Positions 56,786 to 64,000 of a DNA stretch of 64,000 bases are shown in pieces (the stretch's first letter is position 1; each line of letters opens with the position of its first letter). The translations under genes and the position numbers were made by a program. The DNA comes from Methylobacterium sp. Leaf91 (GTDB lineage Bacteria; Pseudomonadota; Alphaproteobacteria; Rhizobiales; Beijerinckiaceae), in contig NZ_LMMP01000023.1 of NCBI RefSeq assembly GCF_001422815.1, positions 173,208 through 237,207 of the forward strand, read 5' to 3'. The notes under the pieces are model-generated. The model saw only the letters and a list, made by a program, of their open reading frames with translations, was not told the origin of the DNA and ran no database searches.

Positions 56786-58204
56786 ATGCTGTCGGACTTT
56801 GACGCTCTCCTCCTGGCGAGGATCCAATTCGGCTTCACGGTGGCGTTCCACATCGTGTTCCCCGCCTTTTCCATCGGACTCGCGAGTTACCTCGCGGTTC
56901 TGGAGGGGCTCTGGCTGGCGACCGGGCGGCAGGTCTTCCTCGATCTGTTCAAGTACTGGATCAAGATTTTCGCCATCGCCTTCGCCATGGGCGTCGTGTC
57001 CGGTCTGGTCATGTCCTACCAGTTCGGCACGAACTGGTCGGTCTTTTCGGACAAGACGGGACCGGTGCTCGGGCCGCTGATGGCCTATGAGGTGCTCTCC
57101 GCCTTCTTCCTCGAAGCCGGGTTCCTCGGCGTGATGCTGTTCGGCATGTCCAAGGTCGGGCCGAAGCTGCATTTCTTCGCGACCCTCATGGTGGCGATCG
57201 GGACCTTCTTCTCGGCCTTCTGGATCCTGTCGGTGAATTCCTGGATGCACACGCCGCAAGGCTACGGCATCAACGCCGCCGGGCAGTTCGTACCGGAGGA
57301 TTGGTGGGCGATCGTCTTCAACCCCTCCTTCCCGTACCGCCTCGTGCACATGGTGCTGGCCGCCTACCTGACGACCTCCCTCGTCGTCGGCGCGGTGGGA
57401 GCCTGGCACCTGCTGCGCGACCGATACAATCTCGGCGCGCGCACGATGTTCTCGATGGCGATGTGGATGGCCGCCATCGTCGCGCCGCTCCAGATCCTGG
57501 CGGGCGACGCTCACGGGCTGAACACCCTGGAGCATCAGCCCGCCAAGGTCATGGCGATGGAAGGGCATTTCGAGAGCCATCCGGACGGCGCTCCCCTCAT
57601 CCTGTTCGGCCTGCCGAACCAGGAAGCGGGCCGGGTCGACTACGAGGTCTCGATCCCCAAACTGTCCTCGCTGATCCTCAAACACGGATTGAACGAGCCG
57701 TTGAAGGGCCTCGACACCGTGGACCGCAAGAACTGGCCGCCGGTTCCGGTGGTGTTCTGGTCCTTCCGGGTCATGATCGGCCTCGGGATGCTGATGCTGC
57801 TTCTCGGCGTCTGCAGCCTCTTCGCGCGGTACAGGAAGGCCCTCTACGATTGGAAGCCTCTGCACCGCTTCGCCGTCGCCATGGGTCCGGCAGGTTTCGT
57901 CGCCGTCTTAGCCGGTTGGATCACCACGGAGGTGGGGCGGCAGCCCTTCACGGTCTACGGCCTGCTTCGAACGGCCGAATCCGCCTCGCCCCTGTCGGCG
58001 CCGGCGGTCGGCTCCTCGCTCGTCGCGTTCGTGCTGATCTATTTCGCGGTCTTCGGGATGGGGATCCTCTACATCCTGCACCTGATTGCGAAATCCCCGC
58101 ATCTCGGCGAGCACGGGATCGAGCCCGGAACACCGATCCGCACCGCCGGCATCACCCCAGCGACTTCGGTCAATCCCGACCGCTCCCTCCAGCCGGCCGA
58201 GTGA
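56786..58204 (+). CDS. cydA: Cytochrome bd-type ubiquinol oxidase subunit I (CIO type)
   Basis: A 472-aa membrane subunit carrying hemes b558, b595 and d. It contains the axial His residues (for example in ARIQFGFTVAFHIVFP) and the GRQP signature in TEVGRQPFTVYGLLRTAES. The quinol-binding Q loop is short, as in the cyanide-insensitive oxidase CioA; NQEAGRVDYEVSIPKLSSL fits that subgroup. It oxidises ubiquinol and reduces O2 with high affinity. The ATG at 56786 follows AGGTTGATCGAC. cydB starts 10 bp after the stop. Confidence 0.93.
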   Translation: MLSDFDALLLARIQFGFTVAFHIVFPAFSIGLASYLAVLEGLWLATGRQVFLDLFKYWIKIFAIAFAMGVVSGLVMSYQFGTNWSVFSDKTGPVLGPLMAYEVLSAFFLEAGFLGVMLFGMSKVGPKLHFFATLMVAIGTFFSAFWILSVNSWMHTPQGYGINAAGQFVPEDWWAIVFNPSFPYRLVHMVLAAYLTTSLVVGAVGAWHLLRDRYNLGARTMFSMAMWMAAIVAPLQILAGDAHGLNTLEHQPAKVMAMEGHFESHPDGAPLILFGLPNQEAGRVDYEVSIPKLSSLILKHGLNEPLKGLDTVDRKNWPPVPVVFWSFRVMIGLGMLMLLLGVCSLFARYRKALYDWKPLHRFAVAMGPAGFVAVLAGWITTEVGRQPFTVYGLLRTAESASPLSAPAVGSSLVAFVLIYFAVFGMGILYILHLIAKSPHLGEHGIEPGTPIRTAGITPATSVNPDRSLQPAE

Positions 58205-58214
58205 GGACATCACC

Positions 58215-59222
58215 ATGCTCGCGAGTATCGACCTGACCGTCGTCTGGGCCTTCATCATCGCCTTCGCGGTCTTCGCGTACATCGTCATGGACGGGTTCGA
58301 CCTGGGTCTCGGCATCCTGTTCCCGGCCTTCAAGCCGGGGCAGGAGCGCGACACCGCCATGAACTCCGTCGCCCCGGTCTGGGACGGCAACGAGACCTGG
58401 CTGGTCCTCGGCGGGGGAGGCCTGTTCGCTGCCTTTCCGCTGGCCTACGCGGTCATCATGCCGGCCCTCTACGCACCGATCATCGCCATGCTGCTCGGTC
58501 TGATCTTTCGCGGCGTCGCCTTCGAGTTCCGGTGGCGCGACCCCCGGCACCGGGCCCTGTGGGACGTGGCCTTCACCGGCGGATCGGTGGTGGCGACCTT
58601 CGCCCAGGGTATCGCCCTCGGGGCTCTGTTACAGGGTATCAAGGTCGAGGGCCGGGCCTATGCCGGCGGATGGTGGGATTGGCTGTCGCCCTTCAGCATC
58701 CTCGTCGGCCTCGGTCTCGTCTGCGGCTATGCGCTCCTGGGGGCGACCTGGCTCGTCATGCGCACGGAAGGGTCGCTGCAGGAACGCGCCCGCACGCTCT
58801 CGCTCTGGCTCGGCGCGGCGACCATCGCCTCCGTCGCGGCTGTGAGCGCCGCGACGCCGTTCCTGAAAGGCCAGTATTGGGAGCGCTGGTTCTCGATGCC
58901 GAACGTCCTGCTCACGGCGCAGGTGCCGGTCCTCGTGGTACTGGCCTCGTTCCTGTTCTTCCATCTCCTCAGAAAAGGTGCCGAGACGGCACCGTTCCTC
59001 CTGTCCCTCGGCCTGTTCCTGCTGTCTTTCGCCGGTCTTGGGATCAGCATCTTCCCGGACATCGTGCCGGGGCGCATCACGATCTGGGAGGCGGCATCCC
59101 CGCATGCCAGTCAGGTCTTCCTCCTCGCCGGCGCGTCGATACTGATCCCCATCATCCTGGCCTATACGGCCTACTCGTACTGGGTCTTTCGCGGGAAGGT
59201 CGACGCATCGGGGTACCATTGA
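58215..59222 (+). CDS. cydB: Cytochrome bd-type ubiquinol oxidase subunit II
   Basis: A 335-aa partner of CydA with eight or nine membrane helices. Signatures: VMDGFDLGLGILFPAF, VAPVWDGNETWLVLGGGGLFAAFPLAYA and the C-terminal SYWVFRGKVDA. Both His/Trp-containing quinol- and heme-neighbouring segments are intact. It overlaps the next small gene by 1 bp (TGATG). Confidence 0.93.
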   Translation: MLASIDLTVVWAFIIAFAVFAYIVMDGFDLGLGILFPAFKPGQERDTAMNSVAPVWDGNETWLVLGGGGLFAAFPLAYAVIMPALYAPIIAMLLGLIFRGVAFEFRWRDPRHRALWDVAFTGGSVVATFAQGIALGALLQGIKVEGRAYAGGWWDWLSPFSILVGLGLVCGYALLGATWLVMRTEGSLQERARTLSLWLGAATIASVAAVSAATPFLKGQYWERWFSMPNVLLTAQVPVLVVLASFLFFHLLRKGAETAPFLLSLGLFLLSFAGLGISIFPDIVPGRITIWEAASPHASQVFLLAGASILIPIILAYTAYSYWVFRGKVDASGYH

Positions 59223-59359
59223 TGGTCGATGGCTCGTCCCCCGGAGGTCCGCCCCCGCTGTGGCGGCGGCTCCTCTGGTTCGCGGCGATCTGGGCGGCGA
59301 GCATCGTCGCCCTCGGCATCGTCGCATTCGGCCTGCGCACCTGGCTGAAGGCGGGCTAG
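59222..59359 (+). CDS. DUF2474 small subunit, CydX-like
   Basis: A 45-aa single-pass protein (LWRRLLWFAAIWAASIVALGIVAFGLRTWL) whose ATG overlaps the cydB stop. DUF2474 proteins occur next to CIO-type bd oxidases and probably act like CydX/CydS, stabilising the complex. The Pro-rich N-terminus (SSPGGPPP) is typical. Confidence 0.85.
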   Translation: MVDGSSPGGPPPLWRRLLWFAAIWAASIVALGIVAFGLRTWLKAG

Positions 59360-59372
59360 GGCGGGAAACCCG

Positions 59373-59396
59373 ACCCTCAGTACGCTGCCTGAGGGT
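59373..59396. terminator. Hairpin between the bd operon and the esterase gene
   Basis: ACCCTCAG (59373-59380) pairs with CTGAGGGT (59389-59396) around an 8-nt loop. There is no T-run on either strand, so termination is only plausible; it sits between convergent genes. Confidence 0.45.
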
Positions 59397-59420
59397 CAGT
59401 GACGTGAGACGGGGTGCGGA

Positions 59421-60653
59421 TCATGACGGGCTCTTGGTGTGCGTCATGAAGAACCGCACCATCTCCCGGCTGGCATCGGGCCCACGCGGATCGGTGTAGC
59501 TTCCGTCCCTGCTTCCACCCGACCAGGCATGGCCGGCACCATGCAGAGCCCAATGCTCGAGCATGGGCCGTCCGGCATCATCCGCCCGGACGGTACGGGT
59601 GAAGGCCATCCCCTCCGTGGATTCACCCTGGTTCACGGTTTGGGAGAGCGCCGCGTTTGGCATGGCGAGAGCAAAGACCTGCTCGCCGTTGATCGGCTTC
59701 ACCGTCTTGTCCGCATCCCCGTGGAAGACGATGGTGGGTATGCCCCGGTCGTCCTTCCGCGCCCTGACGGTGCCACCGCCATTCATGGCCGCGAATGCGC
59801 CGGGCATGTCGGTGGCTGCTCCGCAGGGCAACCCGGAATGGACGCCGACGGCTGCAAACACATCCGGATAGGTCGCGGCCATGATCGCCGCCGCCGCCCC
59901 GCCGGCCGACAGGCCAGCCGCATAGACCCGGTTTGGTTCGGCCGAGAACTCCCTCACCACCTCCAGCGCGATCCCCGAGATCAGGGACGGTTCGCCGCTT
60001 CCGCGTTGCTGGTCGCCGGCATTGAACCAGTTCCAGCACTTCTGCATGTTGGCCGATTGCGGCTGGCCGGGATACGCCACGATGAAGGTCTGCTCCTCGG
60101 CCAAAGCGTTCATGCCGGTTCCCAGGGCGAAATCATCCGGGTTCTGGGTGCATCCGTGCAGCATGATCACGACCGGAAGCGCTTGGCCCTCGTAGCCGCT
60201 CGGGACATAGACCTTGTAGGTCCGACTGCCCGCCGCGTTGGCGAAACTCCGCTCCTCGAACCGCGCTCCCGCCGGAACCTCGACCGTCGCCCCGCGGGAG
60301 GACCTCGTTCCACCTCCGATATCGGGCATGCCTTTCCCGAAATCGGGCATATCGCCCATTTTCGGAAAGCGCTCGCGCAGGGCTCGGATCGTCTCGGCGA
60401 GGCCGGGGCGTGCGGAGGCTCGGCCCGCCGAGTGCGCCGCATGGTCGGTGGCGGTTGGGCCGGCGGCGGGGGCCGTCCAGGCGCCGCCGTGGAAAGCGGG
60501 CGCCACCATGTCGATGGTCTCGCCGGCCACCTCGTCGCTCGTCGGCGGTACGGATTGTCCCTGCAGCAGGGCCATCGCCTCGCTCAGTTGTCCGGCACGG
60601 GTGAGACGTGTCACCTCGGCCATGTCGATCTTGGGAAAAGCTTTCATCATCAT
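59421..60653 (-). CDS. PHB-depolymerase-family esterase (LpqC-like)
   Basis: A 410-aa alpha/beta-hydrolase of the extracellular-PHB-depolymerase-like family. An unusual N-terminal 130 residues hold a short MAEVTRLTRAGQLSEAMALLQG motif shared with PhaZ-like/esterase proteins of this group, then a Pro/Ala linker. The catalytic domain has the oxyanion HGCTQNPDDF, nucleophile Ser in GLSAGGAAAAI, Asp in FHGDADKTV, and His in GAGHAWSGG. It lacks a signal peptide. The RHH regulator gene is 56 bp upstream on the same strand. First of three adjacent ATGs uncertain. Confidence 0.87.
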   Translation of the reverse strand: MMMKAFPKIDMAEVTRLTRAGQLSEAMALLQGQSVPPTSDEVAGETIDMVAPAFHGGAWTAPAAGPTATDHAAHSAGRASARPGLAETIRALRERFPKMGDMPDFGKGMPDIGGGTRSSRGATVEVPAGARFEERSFANAAGSRTYKVYVPSGYEGQALPVVIMLHGCTQNPDDFALGTGMNALAEEQTFIVAYPGQPQSANMQKCWNWFNAGDQQRGSGEPSLISGIALEVVREFSAEPNRVYAAGLSAGGAAAAIMAATYPDVFAAVGVHSGLPCGAATDMPGAFAAMNGGGTVRARKDDRGIPTIVFHGDADKTVKPINGEQVFALAMPNAALSQTVNQGESTEGMAFTRTVRADDAGRPMLEHWALHGAGHAWSGGSRDGSYTDPRGPDASREMVRFFMTHTKSPS

Positions 60654-60709
60654 GATCCTGGCGGCGCTGGGGCTGTGGAACGACGATCCACGCGGGTCTC
60701 TGCGAGGGG

Positions 60710-61138
60710 TCAGGCGATACGGTCGGCCAAGGCCGCCTTGACGTCGGGACTGGCCTGGAAGGCGCCGAGAACCTGCACGGAGGCGATGGCCTGTCGGGCC
60801 AGTTCGGGAGTCACATCGAACGCGATGCTCGCGAGGCCGAGCACCTGAATATGCAACGGGGCGCCCGCGTCCCGCGCGGCTTCGAGGTCGCGGGCGGTAT
60901 AGTGCGACAGGCCGAGGCTGAGCTGCTTACGGGCGACCGATTGCTTCACCGCATCGCCCTGACGGTCGAGCTGATTGCGCACCGCCGTCCGGATGAAATC
61001 GGCACGGTTGGCATAGAATCCATCCCGAACCAGTAGGTCGATCTGCCCGAGATCGACGAAGCCGAGATTGAGGGTCAGCTTCTCGCTGTCCGGCACTTTC
61101 GGGCGCACCTCACGAACTCGATCCACCATACCGACCAT
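60710..61138 (-). CDS. Ribbon-helix-helix transcriptional regulator (CopG/NikR-like)
   Basis: A 139- to 142-aa RHH protein. The DNA-binding core is KLTLNLGFVDLGQIDLLVRDGFYANRADFIRTAVRNQL (strand, helix, helix); the C-terminal half carries a helix-rich region with a repeated heptad-like hydrophobic pattern. ATGs lie at 61138 and 61129; the first overlaps an operator half-site, so 61129 may be the real start. Forms an operon with the esterase downstream (56 bp apart). Likely represses its own operon through the array at 61134-61173. Confidence 0.82.
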   Translation of the reverse strand: MVGMVDRVREVRPKVPDSEKLTLNLGFVDLGQIDLLVRDGFYANRADFIRTAVRNQLDRQGDAVKQSVARKQLSLGLSHYTARDLEAARDAGAPLHIQVLGLASIAFDVTPELARQAIASVQVLGAFQASPDVKAALADRIA

Positions 61139-61173
61139 CCCAGAACCATCCCATTGGATGGTCTATAGATGGT
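61134..61173. promoter_or_regulatory. Four phased half-sites: predicted RHH operator
   Basis: ACCATCC at 61134-61140 and 61145-61151, then the inverted GGATGGT at 61156-61162 and AGATGGT at 61167-61173, all starting exactly 11 bp apart. The inner pair forms ACCATCC-CATT-GGATGGT. Repeats on one face of the helix fit cooperative binding by RHH dimers of the adjacent gene. Confidence 0.7.
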
Positions 61174-61461
61174 TATCGATGAGATCGGTGCAAGGCCCTT
61201 GGCTTCGTCTCCTGTCGTCCGGCTTTAGCATCGACGGTGTGTCGACAGGCTGACGCAACGATGCCGCCTCGCCTTATGGCCACTGCCATGATGAGGACGT
61301 GAGCGTCCTGTGAGGTTGATGTTCCGAAATCCGGCGGATGAAGGATGGCCCCGCGCCATCCGAGCCGGTCGTGCCAGAGCCCATCACGGACAGGCGCGAA
61401 CGCCGCATATCGCTTCGCCGGCGGCTGCTTTATCGAAGTCCGCGCCAACCGACCCGGACCC

Positions 61462-62256
61462 ATGCAGATGCTCACGTTCTGGCTCGATCAGCCGATCTGG
61501 TTGATTTTCGGAAGTCTCGCCTGTCTCGTCCTGGCCTGGTGCCTGATGCTGATCGCCCTGACGAACATGAAGCGGACGCGTCCCTTCATCGTCGGTGTTT
61601 CGACCGGCATCGCTCCCGCCTTCGTCGGCGTGGTCTCGGTCCTGCTGTCGCTCCTGATTGGCTTTGTCGCCAACGATGCCTGGGAGCGTCAGCGCCAAGC
61701 GTCCCGCGTCGTACAGACGGAGAGCGCCCAGGCGCGTGCCGTCTACAATCTGAGCCGATCCGTATCCAAGGATCTGCCGGACTTCCGCATTCTGCTCGCG
61801 GATTACATCGAATCGATCGTCGACGAGGAATGGCCCGCCATGGCGAAAGGCGGAAAGGCGTCGTCACGGGCCGACCATGCCTTCGGCAAACTGCTTCAGG
61901 CGGTGGTTGCGCCGAATTTCGACGTGGTCGTTGGGAAAGCCAACCATTCGGCCCTCCTCGCAGCGGTGCTCAACCTGCAGACCGCGCGCAGCGAAAGGCT
62001 CGCCCTGAGCGAGATGGAGGGCGACGACAGCAAATGGGTGACCCTATTCGCTCTCTCGGCTCTCGCTCTTCTGGTCATCGCCGCCATTCATGTGGAGCGT
62101 CCGTCGTCTCAGGCCGCTTCCCTGAGCATCTTCGGCTCCGCGCTGGTGATCACCCTGGGGGTGATCGCCATGCACGAACGTCCGTTCGATGGCCCGCTCG
62201 CCCTCGGCCCGAGCTTGTTGGATCAAGTCCGCACGCTCGTCGTAGCCGCCGGCTGA
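61462..62256 (+). CDS. DUF4239 (bestrophin-like) membrane protein
   Basis: A 264-aa protein with two N-terminal membrane helices (LIFGSLACLVLAWCLMLIA, AFVGVVSVLLSLLIGFVA), a cytoplasmic-looking loop with NDAWERQRQASRVVQTESAQARAVYNLSR, and two C-terminal helices (LFALSALALLVIAAIH, LSIFGSALVITLGVIAMHERPF). This matches DUF4239, a bestrophin-like domain of unknown function. Adjacent ATGs at 61462 and 61468. Confidence 0.8.
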   Translation: MQMLTFWLDQPIWLIFGSLACLVLAWCLMLIALTNMKRTRPFIVGVSTGIAPAFVGVVSVLLSLLIGFVANDAWERQRQASRVVQTESAQARAVYNLSRSVSKDLPDFRILLADYIESIVDEEWPAMAKGGKASSRADHAFGKLLQAVVAPNFDVVVGKANHSALLAAVLNLQTARSERLALSEMEGDDSKWVTLFALSALALLVIAAIHVERPSSQAASLSIFGSALVITLGVIAMHERPFDGPLALGPSLLDQVRTLVVAAG

Positions 62257-62306
62257 GAGCGACGCTTCGCGCCATATGAGCGGATCCCAGCCGGTCTGCC
62301 GTCGGG

Positions 62307-62504
62307 CTACCGCAGGGTGGGAGACTCCCCGGGCTGAAGAGCGCGCTGCTCATCCGCGTCGCTGACGGCGTTGAGGCGCTCGAGATGCTCGAAAACGTGC
62401 TCGAAGGCTTGCGTGACGGCCTGCTCGAAGGAACCGTCGCCCTTGCCCTGGGCGGCTTTGAGCGCGGCCAGGAGAGCCTTGTGTTTCTCGGTGTCGCTCG
62501 ACAT
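62307..62504 (-). CDS. Hypothetical 65-aa acidic protein
   Basis: A helical ORF (SSDTEKHKALLAALKAAQGKGDGSFEQAVTQAFEHVFEHLERLNAV). CTCGGAGATGGCG before the ATG at 62504 suits a Shine-Dalgarno site, favouring it over 62510. No family recognised. Confidence 0.6.
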   Translation of the reverse strand: MSSDTEKHKALLAALKAAQGKGDGSFEQAVTQAFEHVFEHLERLNAVSDADEQRALQPGESPTLR

Positions 62505-62685
62505 CGCCATCTCCGAGGCCGGGCGGAATGCCGGCTCGAAGGGGCAAGCACGGGGTCGGCGTCGGGTTCCCATGCAGGCGGTGCTACCGGCGAGGCCATG
62601 AACTCGTCCGTCGGATTGTCACCGATGATGGCCGGTTTGCGCAGACCCATCCAAGATGGATCGTGAGATCAAAATACCGCGCAGA

Positions 62686-62714
62686 CTTCGCCCCCACAAC
62701 GGGGGAGGGCGAAG
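62686..62714. repeat. GC-rich palindromic repeat, copy 3 (diverged)
   Basis: CTTCGCCCCC...GGGGGAGGGCGAAG: the GGGGGAGGG arm is shared with the copies at 4497 and 43507, while the outer CTTCGCC/GGCGAAG pairing is new. It lies in the gap after the alpha/beta hydrolase. Confidence 0.55.
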
Positions 62715-62771
62715 CCTCCATCGACGGAGACCGCCTCCGCGAAAGACCATAGTCCGAGGATGGGAAGGTGG

Positions 62772-63803
62772 TCAGAGGTCCGACTTCGGGTCGGCTTTGC
62801 CACCGCCTCCGGGGATGGGTCCCCCGAGCGTCGCCTTGAACCATGCGACGACCCGATCGATCACCGGCTGCTGAAACCAAGTGAGGTCGCCATGGCCCGC
62901 TCCTTCGACCAGCACATAGTCCGCCTTGCCGCCCTTTGCCCGCAGGCCTTCGAACAATTGCTTGCTCTGCACCGGCGAGACGAGCCTGTCGGCGGTTCCG
63001 TGCATGATCAGGAAGGGCGGCTCGTCGCCGCCAAGGTGGCCCATGGGACTTGCAGCCAGCGCCTTGTCGGGATCGGCTGAAATCGAAGCACCGGGAAAGT
63101 CACGAAAAGCCGGCCCGTTGACGAGAAGCGCCTCCGTCACGGCAGGCGATTGGTGCATGAGTTGGACCGCCGGCGAAAATCCCTCACCGATATTGAGGAG
63201 GTTCGAAATTCCGTAGAGGGTGACGGCCGCCTGCACATCAGAGGGCTGATCGAGATGATCGCCCTTGTCGAAGGCTTTCTCTCCACCGGTGACGCCGACC
63301 ATCTGGGAGAGATAGCCGCCAGCGGAATCACCGAGGACGCCGATCCGGGTCGGGTCTATGCCATACTCGGCCGCGTGAGCCCGCAGGTAACGTACGGCGG
63401 CCTTGCCGTCCTCCACCAGCGCCGGGAACCTGTCGGGGACGACACGATACTCGGCGGCGGCAACGACGAAGCCGGCCGCGGCCAGAGCCGAGCGCAGCTC
63501 GAAGTATTTCTCATGATCAGCCGAGGTGAAACCACCGCCCGGGAAATACACGATCGCAGGCTTCTTGTCTTTGGTGCGCGGCACGAGCAGCGACATGCGC
63601 AATTGCCGGATCGCACGCATCGAACGGATCTGGGAATAGATCACACCACTGATCTGATCGACCTGGCTCCGGTTTCCTTCTACCCGAACGACCTGAGCCC
63701 CCTCGGAATAACCTGGCAGCTGGGCGTCGCCTGCCGAGGCCTGCTGGGTAAGAACACTCACAGCGATGACGCCTCCCAAACTAAGGGCCTGGATCATTCT
63801 CAT
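62772..63803 (-). CDS. Exported alpha/beta hydrolase (BD-FAE/esterase type)
   Basis: A 343-aa hydrolase with a Sec signal (MIQALSLGGVIAVSVLTQQASAG). Catalytic elements: oxyanion YFPGGGFTSAD, nucleophile Ser in GVLGDSAGGYLSQM, Asp in MHGTADRLVSP, and His in EGAGHGDLTWFQ. The pattern matches hormone-sensitive-lipase/BD-FAE-like periplasmic esterases. ATGs at 63803 and 63797; the frame stays open to 63983 but that would bury the signal. The last 200 bp of the window hold no supported gene. Confidence 0.86.
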   Translation of the reverse strand: MRMIQALSLGGVIAVSVLTQQASAGDAQLPGYSEGAQVVRVEGNRSQVDQISGVIYSQIRSMRAIRQLRMSLLVPRTKDKKPAIVYFPGGGFTSADHEKYFELRSALAAAGFVVAAAEYRVVPDRFPALVEDGKAAVRYLRAHAAEYGIDPTRIGVLGDSAGGYLSQMVGVTGGEKAFDKGDHLDQPSDVQAAVTLYGISNLLNIGEGFSPAVQLMHQSPAVTEALLVNGPAFRDFPGASISADPDKALAASPMGHLGGDEPPFLIMHGTADRLVSPVQSKQLFEGLRAKGGKADYVLVEGAGHGDLTWFQQPVIDRVVAWFKATLGGPIPGGGGKADPKSDL

Positions 63804-64000
63804 GTGATGCGCCTTTGTCGGTTGCGGTGCGACCCTTCTACACCACGAACCGGCAAGGACATGTGTCAGCGCCATAGCCTCAGCGGTGCAGCCGAACGGA
63901 AGCGATAGAAGGCCCGTCATCCGTCGCAAGTCGCTCAGGAAGCACGCCGACATGTTCGGAATGTCTGAGATCCAGCGAGGCAATGAGGTCGCGCCATGCG

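Overview
The window is chromosomal DNA of an alphaproteobacterial methylotroph, most likely Methylobacterium/Methylorubrum. It is GC-rich. It opens with the serine-cycle order hprA-mtdA-fchA-mtkA-mtkB-ppc-mcl known from Methylobacterium extorquens, and its PhyR and MtdA closely resemble the M. extorquens proteins as I remember them. I see no insertion sequences, prophage or CRISPR arrays; it reads as core genome with small regulatory islands.

Layout. 1-8.6 kb: serine-cycle / C1-assimilation operon. 8.7-22.7 kb: mixed housekeeping and exported proteins (GlcG/HbpS-like protein, FNT channel, CinA-like protein, SfsA, metallophosphoesterase, class-III aminotransferase, HAD phosphatase, flavin amine oxidase, MarR regulator, MBL hydrolase). 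22.9-25.9 kb: mntH and an OprB-type porin, each preceded by the same ATAGC-N4-GCTAT operator, which suggests a manganese-uptake regulon. 25.9-29.2 kb: a general stress response (GSR) island with nepR and phyR back to back, small stress-type proteins, a predicted small RNA and seven EcfG-type promoters. 29.4-40.4 kb: CNB-domain protein, VOC protein, L,D-transpeptidase, ppdK, SleB-type hydrolase, AcuI-type reductase, Gre-like protein, LysR regulator and WrbA. 40.4-40.55 kb: a second predicted EcfG-driven small RNA. 40.5-47.1 kb: tsaC, an acyl-CoA dehydrogenase/enoyl-CoA hydratase/two-SDR cluster, and corA. 47.2-53.5 kb: a frameshifted SRAP gene, RNA methyltransferases, a CYTH-CHAD protein and tRNA-Glu. 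53.7-59.4 kb: an EcfG-family sigma factor, then a MocR-type regulator divergent from a cyanide-insensitive-type cytochrome bd operon. 59.4-64 kb: a ribbon-helix-helix regulator with a PHB-depolymerase-like esterase, a DUF4239 membrane protein and an exported alpha/beta hydrolase.

How the parts fit. The serine-cycle genes move C1 units (MtdA, FchA) and regenerate glyoxylate acceptors (Ppc, MtkAB, Mcl); PpdK at 32 kb can interconvert pyruvate and PEP for the same cycle. PhyR, NepR and an EcfG-family sigma factor are all present, and exact or near-exact GGAAC-N16/17-CGTT promoters precede nepR, phyR, a DUF1328 gene, a KGG-repeat gene, an exported 126-aa protein, a 48-aa ORF and two small RNAs.

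The most interesting observation is the pair of unannotated small RNAs (28020-28109 and 40432-40502, both minus strand). Each has an exact EcfG promoter, an identical ATCAC start at the same spacing, a 5' hairpin with a C-rich loop and a strong intrinsic terminator. This architecture resembles the Caulobacter GSR small RNA GsrN. Other regulatory findings are the shared Mn-type operator, an 11-bp-phased four-half-site array before the RHH gene, and CATAC-type repeats between the MocR gene and the cytochrome bd operon.
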